From positions 7,937 through 71,936 of the forward strand of contig JAVBMR010000026.1 of the NCBI GenBank assembly GCA_031552235.1: a stretch of 64,000 nt of DNA, given 5' to 3'. Shown in pieces: positions 24,854-33,835 of the stretch. Both the position numbers and the translations under genes were made by a program. The stretch is from WRDF01 sp031552235. GTDB taxonomy: Bacteria > Bacteroidota > Bacteroidia > Bacteroidales > Rikenellaceae. Positions within the stretch are counted from its first letter, which is position 1; every line of letters starts with the position of its first letter. The notes under the pieces were generated by a model. The model saw nothing but the letters and a program-made list of their open reading frames with translations. It had not been told where the DNA came from and made no database searches.

Positions 24854-25165
24854 CTTATTCTGCAATAAAGCCACTGTACGGCGAATGAAGTGAGCCGTAC
24901 AGGCCGCGCGTGGAGCGCGGCCTCATGGGCCAGTGCGTTGGGAGGCTTGCCGCAGGCAAGCCATGCAGCCTGCCGCCGCCCCATGCGGCGGGCTGGTCGC
25001 TTCGGCTTTCTCCGGTAGAGCATCAAGGTTATTTCACTTCCAGGCGTTCCGGTGCGTGTTAATATCCCTGCTCTTTCCATGTGCAGGAAGGCATCTCGCT
25101 TTCCGCTCATTCGTGTCCGTCGCCGGCGGCAGACCGCATTGCAGGGGGTAATATTGCGGATAAGC
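24853..25165. repeat. Copy 4 of the GCTTATCCGCAA-ended family, 313 bp with inverted ends
   Basis: Left end GCTTATTCTGCAATA (from 24853) and right end TATTGCGGATAAGC (to 25165) are inverted repeats. The interior aligns with copy 2 (8664-8884), including TGCAGCCTGCCGCCGC and GCGGCGGGCTGGTCGCTT, and has about 90 bp extra on the right side. There is no gene in it. The remaining intergenic DNA (25166-25374) has no feature I can name. Confidence 0.7.
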
Positions 25166-25374
25166 ATATTATTATCCCGTAAGCCCGCCGCCCGCATTAG
25201 GCAGTAGACTACTTTCTGCGGCAGTCACAAGCCGCCGCAACACTCCCGTCGGCTCGAAATCTTCGATCTCGCCCCAGCTGCCACGGGTATGGATGTTCGG
25301 AAAACACCGCATACGATTGTCGCTGTTGCCCATGACGTAGGCCGCCCTCAACAGGTCGGCCCACTACAAAAAAG

Positions 25375-25400
25375 AGGCCCGGAGCATTAGCTCCGGGCCT
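25375..25400. terminator. Intrinsic terminator after the pyruvate:ferredoxin oxidoreductase gene
   Basis: Arms AGGCCCGGAG and CTCCGGGCCT around CATTAG, 20 nt past the stop codon on the minus strand, flanked by an A-run. Confidence 0.85.
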
Positions 25401-25420
25401 TACATTTCTATCTACGGCGA

Positions 25421-28400
25421 CTATTCGTCTTTGCCGTACTCCATCGCCGCGAAGCGTTTATAGGAGTTGTAGCGCCATTTGGCGTTCTCCTCTGCGGCGT
25501 CGAACAGCTGCTGCGCCTCGTCCGGGAACGATTTGAGCAGCGACGTGTAACGCACTTCGTTCCTCAGGAAGCCCTGGAATTTGCTCCAGTCGGGTTCTTT
25601 CGAGTCGAGCGAGAACGGGTTCTTGCCCTCGGCTTCGAGCGACGGATTAAACCTCCAGAGGTGCCAGTAACCTGCGGCTACGGCCTCTTTGCCCACGGTC
25701 TGGGTGCGTGTCATGCCGCCCTTGATACCGTGGTTGATGCACGGCGCGTAGGCGATCACGATCGACGGGCCCGGATATGCTTCAGCCTCTTTGAGCGCGT
25801 TGAACAACTGGTTCTGGTTCGCGCCTATCGAAACCTGCGCCACATATACGTAACCGTATGTCATCGCGATAGCTCCGAGGTCTTTCTTGCGGATGCGTTT
25901 GCCTGCCGAAGCGAACTTGGCTACAGCGCCCACCGGAGTGGATTTCGACGACTGGCCGCCGGTGTTCGAGTAAACTTCTGTATCTACAACGAGGATGTTC
26001 ACGTCCATACCCGATGCGATCACGTGGTCGAGGCCGCCGTAACCTATGTCATAAGCCCAGCCGTCGCCGCCGATGATCCACTGCGACTTCTTGATGAAGT
26101 TGTCTTTCATCGAGAGCAGTTCCCTGGCGAAATCGGTTCCGGCCGCTTCGAGCATCGGGATAAGCTTTTCGCTTGCTGCCTTGCTGGCTTCGGCGTCGTT
26201 GCGTCCGTCGACCCATTCCTGCATTACGGCTTTGAGGTCGGGGCTGCATGTGGTGCATTCCGAGATGCATCCGCACATCATGTCCTCGATCTTATCGCGG
26301 AGCTTTTCCGTACCGATAAACATACCGAGGCCGAATTCGGCGTTGTCCTCGAACAGCGAGTTGGCCCATGCCGGACCGTTACCCTGCGAGTTCACGCAAT
26401 AAGGCGTAGAAGGCGCCGAGCCGCTGTATATGGATGTACATCCGGTAGCGTTCGCAACCATCATGCGGTCGCCGAAGAGCTGTGTAATAGTCTTGATATA
26501 AGGCGTTTCGCCGCAACCTGCGCAGGCTCCAGAGAACTCGAACAGCGGCTGTGCGAACTGGCTCGCCTTGACACTCTTGGTCTTGTCGAGGACGGTATCC
26601 TTGTAGCCCACCTGTTTGTTCATCAGGTCCCAGTTCTTCTGCTCGCCCATCTGGCTTTCGAGCGGCTCCATAACGAGCGCCTTTTCCTTGGCCGGACATA
26701 CGTCCACACAGTTGCCGCAACCCGTACAGTCGAGCGGGCTTATCTGGATGCGGAACTTGTAGTCTTTGGTCTGGGTTACTCCCTGGATAGTTTCGACGCC
26801 TGTATTGGCCGCTTCTTCGTCGGTCAACAGGAACGGGCGGATCACGGCGTGGGGACAAACGTAGGCGCACTGGTTACACTGGATACAGTTCGACGAGAGC
26901 CACTTCGGGACGTTCACGGCGATGCCGCGTTTTTCCCACGCCGAAGTACCGTTATCCCACGTACCGTCTTCGCGGCCGTTGAAAATGCTCACGGGGAGGT
27001 CGTCGCCCTTGAGGTTGTTCACCGGGAACACCATGTCCTTAACGAACTGAGGGGCTTCTGCCGGAACTTTACCAGCGCCTGCTTTGGTCTTCGCTTCGAT
27101 CTTGGCCCATTCTGCCGGAACTTCCACTTTCTCAACAGCCTTGCCGCCCATGTCCACTGCGGCATTGTTCATATTGATGATGTCCTCGCCTTTCTTGCCG
27201 TAAGATTTCTTGATGGCCTTCTTCATTTCGTCAACCGCAACGTCGTAAGGTATAACGTTCGCGATCTTGAAGAACGCTGCCTGCATGATCGTGTTGGTAC
27301 GGTTGCCCAGGCCGAGTTCTTCGGCGATCTTGGTGGCGTTGATGATGTAGAAGTTGATATTCTTCTCGGCCAGTGTTTTCTTCATGTGATCGGGCAGCGA
27401 TTCCTTGGTCGTCTGCGCGTCGTGGATGCTGTTCAGCAGGAACGAGCCGCCCTTCTTGATGCCCTTCAGAACGTCGTATTTGTCCACGTAGCTCGGAACG
27501 TGGCATGCCACGAAGTCCGGGGTAGCCACGAGGTAGGGCGATGTGATGGGGCTGTCGCCGAAACGAAGGTGCGAAGCGGTGTAACCGCCCGATTTCTTCG
27601 AGTCGTAGCTGAAGTATGCCTGGCAATATTTGTCGGTGGTGTCGCCGATGATCTTGATCGAGTTCTTGTTCGCGCCCACAGTACCGTCTGCGCCGAGGCC
27701 GAAGAACACGCCTTCGAAAGTGCCCTTCTTGGCAAGCGATATCTCTTCGCCGATCGGGAGCGACTTGAACGTCACGTCGTCCACGATACCCACCGTGAAA
27801 TCGTTCTTCGGCTCGTTCGCTTTGAGGTTGTTGAAGATAGAGATCACCGAGGCCGGGGTAACGTCTTTCGACGCCAAACCGTAGATACCGCCGATGATCA
27901 TCGGGCGGTTCTGCTTCCCGTTGAACATCTCCTGCACGTCGAGGTAAAGCGGCTGGCCGGGGGCTCCGGGTTCTTTCGTACGATCGAGTACGCAGATGCG
28001 CTTAACCGACGCGGGAAGCACGTTGAAGAAATATTTCGAGCTGAACGGACGGTAGAGGTGAACCGAAATGAGGCCCACTTTCTCGCCCTGGCTGTTCATG
28101 TAATCTATGGTTTCCTTGATGGTGTCGGTAACCGAACCCATGGCCACAAGCACTTTGTCGGCGTCTTTCGCGCCGTAATAAGTGAACGGGGCGTAGTCGC
28201 GGCCTGTGAGCTTGCTGAGTTCTTTCATTGTGTCGGCCACCATGTCCGGCACTGCGTCGTAATACTTGTTCGAAGCCTCGCGCATCTGGAAATAGATGTC
28301 GGCGTTCTGGGCCGTACCGCGGCTGACCGGGTGGTTGGGGTTGAGCGCGCGCTTGCGGAATTCCGCCAGGGCCTTCTTATCGACGAGGGTTGCGAGTGTT

Positions 28401-28966
28401 TCAGTGTCGAGCGCCTCTACCTTCTGTATCTCGTGCGATGTGCGGAAGCCGTCGAAGAAATGCAGGAACGGAACGCGCGATTTGAGCGACACGAGATGCG
28501 CAACAGCCGAGAGGTCCATAACTTCCTGTACCGACCCTGTGGCAAGCATTGCGAAACCTGTCTGGCGTGTGGCCATAACGTCCTGGTGGTCGCCGAAGAT
28601 CGAGAGCGAAGCCGCCGCGAGGGCGCGTGCCGAAACGTGGAAAACGCCCGGGAGGAGTTCGCCCGCTATCTTGTACATGTTGGGGATCATGAGGAGCAAA
28701 CCCTGCGACGCCGTATAGGTAGTCGTAAGCGCACCGGCCTGGAGCGATCCGTGGAGCGCACCTACCGCGCCTGCCTCAGACTGCATTTCAACGACCTTCA
28801 CTGTTTCGCCGAAGATATTCTTGCGTCCGCCGGCCGACCATTCGTCGACATACTCCGCCATAGTTGACGAAGGCGTGATCGGGTAGATCGCCGCCACTTC
28901 GCTGAACATGTAAGAAATGTGTGCCGCGGCGTAGTTACCGTCACACGTGATAAATTTCTTTGCCAT
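25421..28966 (-). CDS. nifJ: Pyruvate:ferredoxin (flavodoxin) oxidoreductase, single-chain
   Basis: A homodimer-type enzyme of 1181 residues that oxidises pyruvate with CoA to acetyl-CoA, CO2 and reduced ferredoxin. The order of domains is standard. N-terminal pyrimidine-binding domain I has YPITPSSTMAEYVDEW and EMQSEAGAVGALHGSL. Then come the transketolase C-terminal-like and gamma domains. Two [4Fe-4S] ferredoxin motifs follow (CIQCNQCAYVCP and CTGCGNCVDVCP). The TPP domain has GACAGCGETPYIK, GGDGWAYDIGYGGLDH and DTEVYSNTGGQ. The TPP-domain Cys pairs are also present (CISECTTCSPD). It complements PflB, so this organism has both routes from pyruvate to acetyl-CoA. A TATATTTG box lies about 135 nt upstream. 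Confidence 0.97.
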   Translation of the reverse strand: MAKKFITCDGNYAAAHISYMFSEVAAIYPITPSSTMAEYVDEWSAGGRKNIFGETVKVVEMQSEAGAVGALHGSLQAGALTTTYTASQGLLLMIPNMYKIAGELLPGVFHVSARALAAASLSIFGDHQDVMATRQTGFAMLATGSVQEVMDLSAVAHLVSLKSRVPFLHFFDGFRTSHEIQKVEALDTETLATLVDKKALAEFRKRALNPNHPVSRGTAQNADIYFQMREASNKYYDAVPDMVADTMKELSKLTGRDYAPFTYYGAKDADKVLVAMGSVTDTIKETIDYMNSQGEKVGLISVHLYRPFSSKYFFNVLPASVKRICVLDRTKEPGAPGQPLYLDVQEMFNGKQNRPMIIGGIYGLASKDVTPASVISIFNNLKANEPKNDFTVGIVDDVTFKSLPIGEEISLAKKGTFEGVFFGLGADGTVGANKNSIKIIGDTTDKYCQAYFSYDSKKSGGYTASHLRFGDSPITSPYLVATPDFVACHVPSYVDKYDVLKGIKKGGSFLLNSIHDAQTTKESLPDHMKKTLAEKNINFYIINATKIAEELGLGNRTNTIMQAAFFKIANVIPYDVAVDEMKKAIKKSYGKKGEDIINMNNAAVDMGGKAVEKVEVPAEWAKIEAKTKAGAGKVPAEAPQFVKDMVFPVNNLKGDDLPVSIFNGREDGTWDNGTSAWEKRGIAVNVPKWLSSNCIQCNQCAYVCPHAVIRPFLLTDEEAANTGVETIQGVTQTKDYKFRIQISPLDCTGCGNCVDVCPAKEKALVMEPLESQMGEQKNWDLMNKQVGYKDTVLDKTKSVKASQFAQPLFEFSGACAGCGETPYIKTITQLFGDRMMVANATGCTSIYSGSAPSTPYCVNSQGNGPAWANSLFEDNAEFGLGMFIGTEKLRDKIEDMMCGCISECTTCSPDLKAVMQEWVDGRNDAEASKAASEKLIPMLEAAGTDFARELLSMKDNFIKKSQWIIGGDGWAYDIGYGGLDHVIASGMDVNILVVDTEVYSNTGGQSSKSTPVGAVAKFASAGKRIRKKDLGAIAMTYGYVYVAQVSIGANQNQLFNALKEAEAYPGPSIVIAYAPCINHGIKGGMTRTQTVGKEAVAAGYWHLWRFNPSLEAEGKNPFSLDSKEPDWSKFQGFLRNEVRYTSLLKSFPDEAQQLFDAAEENAKWRYNSYKRFAAMEYGKDE

Positions 28967-29101
28967 TAGGTAGAATTTTCTTTATTTGTTTGGTATTATT
29001 AGAGTTTTTTAGAGTCTGATAACGGATTGCACATGAACGTTCTTGCTGAGGGAAGTACGGCTTCCAACACAGCAAAAACAATCGTTAATCTCAAACATCC
29101 A

Positions 29102-29109
29102 CAAATATA
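29102..29109 (-). promoter_or_regulatory. -7 box for the pyruvate:ferredoxin oxidoreductase gene
   Basis: TATATTTG on the minus strand, about 135 nt upstream of the ATG. Confidence 0.55.
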
Positions 29110-29223
29110 CACCATTTTTTGATACTGTCCCAAAAAATCACATATTTTAATGATGGTAATATTATCAGGTTTTGTTATGCGCCTTTTACGGCACCGGATT
29201 TGCCGTCATTCGGCCAACATTGC

Positions 29224-29231
29224 TATCTTTG
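29224..29231 (+). promoter_or_regulatory. -7 box for the M16 peptidase pair
   Basis: TATCTTTG, 21 nt before the ATG at 29253. Confidence 0.7.
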
Positions 29232-29252
29232 CCCACGAATAACCGAAACCAT

Positions 29253-30500
29253 ATGATCAAATATACCGAACGAACGCTGGCCAACGGACTGACCGTGCTC
29301 GCCCACCGCGACGCGGACACCCGCATGGCCACGGTGAACGTCGTCTACAAGGTCGGCTCGCGAAACGAAAATCCCGAGAGGACAGGCTTCGCGCATCTTT
29401 TCGAACACCTCATGTTCCGCGGCACAAAGCTCGTCCCCGACTTCGATATCCCGATACAGGAGGCCTGCGGCGAGAACAACGCCTTCACCGGCAACGACTA
29501 CACGGACTATTACATCACCCTGCCCGCGGAGAATATCGAAACCGCGCTGTGGCTGGAAGCGGACAGGATGACCGGGCTGAACATAACCAGAACCGCCCTC
29601 GAAGCCGAGAAAAAAGTGGTCATCGAGGAGTTCAACCAGCGCTACCTCAACCAGCCCTACGGCGATATGTGGATGCTGCTGCGCTCGCTGGCCTACACCG
29701 TCCACCCCTACCGCTGGTCTGCCATCGGCATGACGCCCGACCACATCGCCGGGGCGTCGCTGTCGGAGGTCAGGGAGTTCTACCACCGCTGGTACAACCC
29801 ATCGAACGCCATACTCTCCATCGCCGGCGACATTCCCGAAGACAAGGCTGTCGAGCTTGCCGAAAAATGGTTCGGCGGCATTACAGGCGAGGCTTCCCAT
29901 CCGCTCGAACTGCCTGCCGAGCCGCCCCAAACCGAGGCCCGCAGGCTTGAGGTCACGCGTCCCGTACCTGCCACCGCCGTTACCGTGGCGTTCAAAATGG
30001 GCGGCAGGCTAGACCGTAATTTCTACCAATGCGACCTCATTTCCGACCTTCTGGCCGGGGGCGCATCGGCACGCCTCAACCAGAGCCTCGTGAAGGAGCT
30101 GGGGCTTTTCTCGGCGGTGAACGCCTATATCTCGGGCGACGTCGACCCGGGGCTTTTCATAGTGACGGGACACCTGCTTCCGGGGGTTACGGCAGAAAAA
30201 GGCGAGGCGGCCATCTGGGGCGAACTGGGAAAGTTGAAGACAGTTCCGGCGGCCGATTACGAGCTGGAAAAAGTGAAGAACAAATTCGAGGCCGGCACCA
30301 TATTCGGCGAGCTGAACGTGATGAACAAGGCAATGAACCTCGGGTTCTACAGAATGCTCGGGGACATGTCGCTGCTCAACGGCGAGATCGACATTTTTCG
30401 CTCCATCACCGCATCCGAAGTGATGGAAGCGGCACGCGCGACCTTCCGCGCAGAAACAAGCTCGACACTCATTTACCTCCCTGAAAACCAGCAACAATGA
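29253..30500 (+). CDS. M16 family zinc metallopeptidase, catalytic subunit
   Basis: A protein of 415 residues. The inverted zinc motif HxxEH is present as HLFEHLMFRG, with the downstream zinc-binding glutamate in the segment ALEAEKKVVIEEF. The rest follows the two-lobed M16B layout (LVKELGLFSAVNAYISGDVDPGLF in the second lobe). There is no signal peptide from the ATG at 29253, which I prefer over 29172 because the promoter box lies between them. Bacterial M16B enzymes often work as dimers of an active and an inactive chain. The next gene (4-nt overlap) lacks the zinc motif and is the probable partner. Substrates are probably peptides. Confidence 0.93.
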   Translation: MIKYTERTLANGLTVLAHRDADTRMATVNVVYKVGSRNENPERTGFAHLFEHLMFRGTKLVPDFDIPIQEACGENNAFTGNDYTDYYITLPAENIETALWLEADRMTGLNITRTALEAEKKVVIEEFNQRYLNQPYGDMWMLLRSLAYTVHPYRWSAIGMTPDHIAGASLSEVREFYHRWYNPSNAILSIAGDIPEDKAVELAEKWFGGITGEASHPLELPAEPPQTEARRLEVTRPVPATAVTVAFKMGGRLDRNFYQCDLISDLLAGGASARLNQSLVKELGLFSAVNAYISGDVDPGLFIVTGHLLPGVTAEKGEAAIWGELGKLKTVPAADYELEKVKNKFEAGTIFGELNVMNKAMNLGFYRMLGDMSLLNGEIDIFRSITASEVMEAARATFRAETSSTLIYLPENQQQ

Positions 30501-31801
30501 CAAATAACATACACGCACGGCCGGCGATAGTCGTGCCGGACAAAATAAACATTTGCCAACCCGAAAGCTCGGTACTGCCCAACGGCGTTCCGCTGCACGT
30601 TATCGATTGCAGCGATCAGGATGTGGCACGCGTCAGCTTCGTGTTCAACGCCGGGACGGCATTCCAGAACGCTCCCTTCTCGGCTTCCGCCACCGCAAAC
30701 CTGCTGGCCGAGGGCACATCGAAATTCACGGCGCAACAGGTGGCCGAGAAGCTCGATTTCTACGGCTCGTTCTATGAGGTGTCGCTCGACCGCGACTACG
30801 CCGTCATCACGTTCGTGTCGCTCCTCAAATTCTTTCCGCAGACCCTCGAAGTCGCCCGCGAAATACTTTTAGCCCCGGCTTTCGACGCGAACGAGGTCGG
30901 CATATACTGCACCAAGCGCAAACAACAGTTGGCCGTCGAGCGCAGCAAGGCCGCAACCCAGGCACGCGAGCTGTTCAGCGAGGCACTTTTCGGGGAAAAC
31001 CACCCCTACGGCGTGGGCTACCACGAATCGCGCTACGACGATCTCTCGCGCACCCGGCTTGAGGAGTTCTACCGCCGCCGCTACACCGCCGAAAACTGTT
31101 TCGTGGTATGCAGCGGCAAGCTCGACGCCTCGACCTGCGCGGCGATAGCGGCGCTCGCGGGCGACATCCCGCAGGGCGGCGAAAAGCCCGCGGACGCTTT
31201 CCCGGCGCCAAAGAGCATCGCTTCGAAGTATAAGAAATACAACGGCGCCGTGCAGTCGGCCATAAGGGTCGGGAAACTGCTTTTCACGCGCACCCATCCC
31301 GACTTTATCCCAATGCAGGTCGTGACGACACTGCTCGGAGGGTACTTCGGGTCGCGGCTCGTACGCAACCTGCGCGAGGAACGCGGCTACACCTACGGCA
31401 TCTATTCGGCCATGGCCAACCTCGAACATGCCGGATACATGGCCATCGCAACCGAGGTAGCCACCGAAGCCACCGAGGACGCCGTGCGCCAGATATCGGT
31501 CGAGATGGAGCGCCTGCGCCACGAACTCGTGGGGGAGCAGGAACTCGGCATGGTCAGGAACATCATGACGGGCGAGGTTATGCGCATACTCGACGGGCCG
31601 TTCGGCATAGCCGACGTGACCATCGAGAATATCCAGAACGGCACGGGCAACGACTACCTCGACCGTTTCCTGGAAACCGTGAAGTCAGTCACGCCGGAGC
31701 AGGTGCGCGACACCGCGGCGAAATACCTCGACCCGGCCACATACACCACCGTCATCGTCGGCAGCGACCCCTCGGGCGGAAGTTTCGGACTGAAACTGTA
31801 G
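30497..31801 (+). CDS. M16 family peptidase-like protein, non-catalytic partner
   Basis: A protein of 434 residues. At the position of the HxxEH motif it reads FSASATANLLAEGTSKFTAQQ, with no metal ligands. The later family features are kept, including the substrate-binding R/Y segment (RLVRNLREERGYTYGIYSAM). It should therefore be the inactive chain that completes the chamber of a heterodimeric M16B peptidase. It overlaps the catalytic gene by 4 nt (ATGA), indicating translational coupling. It is followed by the palindromic promoter module and tRNA-Arg. Confidence 0.9.
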   Translation: MTNNIHARPAIVVPDKINICQPESSVLPNGVPLHVIDCSDQDVARVSFVFNAGTAFQNAPFSASATANLLAEGTSKFTAQQVAEKLDFYGSFYEVSLDRDYAVITFVSLLKFFPQTLEVAREILLAPAFDANEVGIYCTKRKQQLAVERSKAATQARELFSEALFGENHPYGVGYHESRYDDLSRTRLEEFYRRRYTAENCFVVCSGKLDASTCAAIAALAGDIPQGGEKPADAFPAPKSIASKYKKYNGAVQSAIRVGKLLFTRTHPDFIPMQVVTTLLGGYFGSRLVRNLREERGYTYGIYSAMANLEHAGYMAIATEVATEATEDAVRQISVEMERLRHELVGEQELGMVRNIMTGEVMRILDGPFGIADVTIENIQNGTGNDYLDRFLETVKSVTPEQVRDTAAKYLDPATYTTVIVGSDPSGGSFGLKL

Positions 31802-31860
31802 CCATGCCGGCATACGGCAAGCCACATCCGCATACACAAGCATAAGAGCTTGTAACACTT

Positions 31861-31926
31861 GCAGAATACAGGATGCGCCTCGGCAATTCAAGCAAGCTTG
31901 ACTGCACTCGGCTTTCACTATATTTG
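31861..31926 (+). promoter_or_regulatory. Palindromic promoter module, copy 1 (upstream of tRNA-Arg)
   Basis: It starts GCAGAATACAGGATGCGCC and ends CTCGGCTTTCACTATATTTG. The centre is TCAAGC-AA-GCTTGA with GCA/TGC outside it. TATATTTG at 31919-31926 is a -7 box. Copies 2 (41061-41136) and 3 (55737-55800) have the same flanks with different palindromes. Confidence 0.7.
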
Positions 31927-31946
31927 CGAGAACCAAAAAAAACAGC

Positions 31947-31954
31947 TACTTTTG
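31947..31954 (+). promoter_or_regulatory. -7 box of tRNA-Arg
   Basis: TACTTTTG, 16 nt before the mature tRNA 5' end. Confidence 0.65.
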
Positions 31955-31970
31955 CTGCCCATAAGACAAT

Positions 31971-32044
31971 GGTCCCGTAGCTCAGCTGGATAGAGCAACA
32001 GCCTTCTAAGCTGTAGGTCTTTGGTTCGAATCCAAACGGGATCA
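31971..32044 (+). tRNA. tRNA-Arg(UCU)
   Basis: 74 nt. Acceptor GGTCCCG pairs with CGGGATC, the D-stem is GCTC/GAGC, the anticodon arm is ACAGC-CTTCTAA-GCTGT (anticodon TCT, reads AGA), and the T-arm has GGTTCGAATCC. The encoded CC after the discriminator A is followed by G, so CCA is added after transcription. It lies between the palindromic promoter module and a strong terminator. Confidence 0.96.
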
Positions 32045-32049
32045 CCGGA

Positions 32050-32092
32050 AATAAGATGGTTGCGATATTTTATCGCAACCATCTTATTTTTT
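32050..32092 (+). terminator. Strong intrinsic terminator after tRNA-Arg
   Basis: An 18-bp perfect stem (AATAAGATGGTTGCGATA with its complement) followed by a T-run, starting 6 nt after the tRNA. Confidence 0.9.
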
Positions 32093-32162
32093 ATTGGATA
32101 CAATTTGCATAAACACTGTCGACGGGAAAATATTTTAATAACACCCTCCGGTCCGCAGGCAG

Positions 32163-33083
32163 TTAATCTGCCACCGGCTCTATAATCTTAATGCAGCGAA
32201 CAGGCCCGTTATTGGTTTTATAGTTGCGTTCCTGACCTGCCGTTGAACCGCGGCCTGACGTGAACACCAATGCCCTGTGATAACTAATATTATATTCCGA
32301 AGAACTCACTTGGTAACCATATTGCAATATGACACCGCCTGCATCAGCGATAATCGAATTTATGTCGGGCATTCCTGAAACCTCTTCCGCGACAGGCAGG
32401 GTAACCGAATCCCATGTTTGGGGAGCAATCCTCGCATATACGCAATAAATATACTGCAATTCATTCATTGCAGGCAAATACCAGCCGTCGCCTTTGTCCG
32501 CACAAAACTCAAAAGCCGGATAACCGCTATAATCGCTGACAATATTTTTTATCACAGTCATATTTACCCGTCCATCTTCTTTGCTATTGGCTCCGGTACC
32601 TGTTTCCAGAGGCCCCCATGAACACATCCCTTCGTCAAGGTTCAATATCTTAACATGCGTAGCCGCCGCATCATTTCCCTCACCAACCGTATGTGACGGA
32701 TCGAGCCAAAAAACGACACCTTCCGCCGTCGCGGCATTTTCAGGATCGGGATAGTAGTCGCCAACCTTGAAGCGAATCTCTTCAAATTCAGCTTTTACCG
32801 ATACCGCCTCACCGGGCATGATGAAAGTAGCGTGAGTGGACGCAGCATCTGCAATGACAACATCACCGCCGGTCACCCTCCACGTAACGAATCTATAGTT
32901 GCTATTGGGCGTAGCGGTGATTGTCACCTCATCACCCGCCTTGGCTGAAGCCGGGTCTGCCGTGGCCACACCGTTACCGTCCGTAGTTACCGTAACCCGA
33001 TATTTTTGGGGAGATTCTTTTTCTTTGTCGCATGAGCTTAAAAACAACCCGAGTATCGACAAGCCTAATATTAGATTTTTCAT
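32163..33083 (-). CDS. Lipoprotein with an InlB-type B-repeat and a DUF1566-like C-terminal domain
   Basis: A protein of 306 residues. It has a lipoprotein signal (MKNLILGLSILGLFLSSC), then one divergent InlB B-repeat (about 28-105: YRVTVTTDGNGVATADPASAKAGDEVTITATPNSNY..., F..W.V, MPGEAVSVKAEFEE). The C-terminal half reads like the DUF1566/Lcl family (GDYYPDPENAATAEGVVFWLDPS, ADKGDGWYLPAMNELQYIY, VSSSEY, ...NGPVRCIKII). These are common in Bacteroidota surface proteins and may bind ligands or cells. It has its own -7 box (TAACTTTG, 33107-33114). Confidence 0.82.
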   Translation of the reverse strand: MKNLILGLSILGLFLSSCDKEKESPQKYRVTVTTDGNGVATADPASAKAGDEVTITATPNSNYRFVTWRVTGGDVVIADAASTHATFIMPGEAVSVKAEFEEIRFKVGDYYPDPENAATAEGVVFWLDPSHTVGEGNDAAATHVKILNLDEGMCSWGPLETGTGANSKEDGRVNMTVIKNIVSDYSGYPAFEFCADKGDGWYLPAMNELQYIYCVYARIAPQTWDSVTLPVAEEVSGMPDINSIIADAGGVILQYGYQVSSSEYNISYHRALVFTSGRGSTAGQERNYKTNNGPVRCIKIIEPVAD

Positions 33084-33091
33084 GGCACTTT

Positions 33092-33199
33092 TTATTCGTT
33101 CACCAGCAAAGTTAATGAAATCCCAACACCCTTTGTTGCGTCATCGCCGCACGCCGTCGGCGCCACGAGTGCAAGCGCAAAAAACAAAAATTTTTTCAT
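33092..33199 (-). pseudogene. 35-codon lipoprotein-like remnant overlapping the promoter of the next gene
   Basis: From the ATG at 33197-33199 it reads MKKFLFFALALVAPTACGDD, a full lipoprotein signal with Cys17, and then only 18 more residues before the stop. Its 3' half contains the TAACTTTG box (33107-33114) of the downstream lipoprotein gene. It is more likely the stub of a decayed lipoprotein gene than a working small protein, though a short exported peptide cannot be excluded. Confidence 0.35.
33107..33114 (-). promoter_or_regulatory. -7 box of the 32163-33083 lipoprotein gene
   Basis: TAACTTTG on the minus strand, 23 nt before the ATG. Confidence 0.55.
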
Positions 33200-33265
33200 T
33201 GCGAAACAGATTAGTGATTCCAATGCCCTAATATAGAAATTAAATATGGAACTCCATATCCGGAT

Positions 33266-33290
33266 GCAACACTTTTGCCTATATTGCGTC
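33266..33290 (+). promoter_or_regulatory. ECF-type promoter in front of the second sigma operon
   Basis: GCAACA (33266-33271), a 15-nt spacer, then CGTC (33287-33290), 35 nt before the sigma ATG. It has the same layout as the two promoters at 18718-18793. Confidence 0.6.
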
Positions 33291-33325
33291 TTTAATGTAA
33301 ACCCAAGCCAGCGCGACCCGGGCAA

Positions 33326-33835
33326 ATGAAAGAGACAGAGTTCGATATAAGGATATTGTGCCTGAGGGACGCCATGTACAGGTTGGCCAGAAGTATCCTG
33401 TGCGACGGAAGCGAGGCCGAGGACGCCGTGCAGGACATTCTGGAGAAGATGTGGCGCGACCGCGACAGGCTGGGCGGATACGCCAACGTCAAAGGGTTCG
33501 TCCTCGTTTCGGTGCGCAACAACTGCCTCGACCGCATACGGAAACGGAAGTCGCGCCCCAGCGTCGACCTCGAACACGGCCGGCAGTTGGCGGAGAGGTC
33601 CCCCGGGAACTACGACAACGAGGACCTGGTGAGGATAGCGAAAAAAGCGATGGCCGGACTTCCCGAGAAACAGCGTTCCGTCATGCACTTCAGGGACATA
33701 GAGGGAATGGAGCTGGAGGAGATAGCGGCGGTGATGGACATGGACCCGGTGGCTGTGAGGTCGAACCTGTCGAGGGCGCGCAAAAAAGTGCGGGACGAGA
33801 TAAATAAAGTACTGGAATATGGGACACGCAAATAA
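33326..33835 (+). CDS. ECF-type RNA polymerase sigma factor
   Basis: A protein of 169 residues. Region 2 is visible (DAMYRLARSILCDGSEAEDAVQDILEKMWRDRDRL, then GFVLVSVRNNCLDRIRKRK), and region 4 has LPEKQRSVMHFRDIEGMELEEIAAVMDMDPVAVRSNLSRARKKVRDEI. The linker between them is Arg/Asp-rich. It begins an operon with a predicted membrane partner (16-nt overlap) and a DUF4252 protein. This three-gene layout recurs in Bacteroidota, and the sigma factor probably reads its own promoter (33266-33290). Confidence 0.93.
   Translation: MKETEFDIRILCLRDAMYRLARSILCDGSEAEDAVQDILEKMWRDRDRLGGYANVKGFVLVSVRNNCLDRIRKRKSRPSVDLEHGRQLAERSPGNYDNEDLVRIAKKAMAGLPEKQRSVMHFRDIEGMELEEIAAVMDMDPVAVRSNLSRARKKVRDEINKVLEYGTRK

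Noticed and set aside
25661..28867. A plus-strand open frame of about 1070 codons
   Set aside because: It is antisense to the pyruvate:ferredoxin oxidoreductase gene, whose motifs are unmistakable. The frame is open only because GC-rich coding DNA has few stops on the other strand.
30497..31801. A second active M16 protease
   Set aside because: The HxxEH zinc motif is missing where it should be, so I call it the non-catalytic chain.
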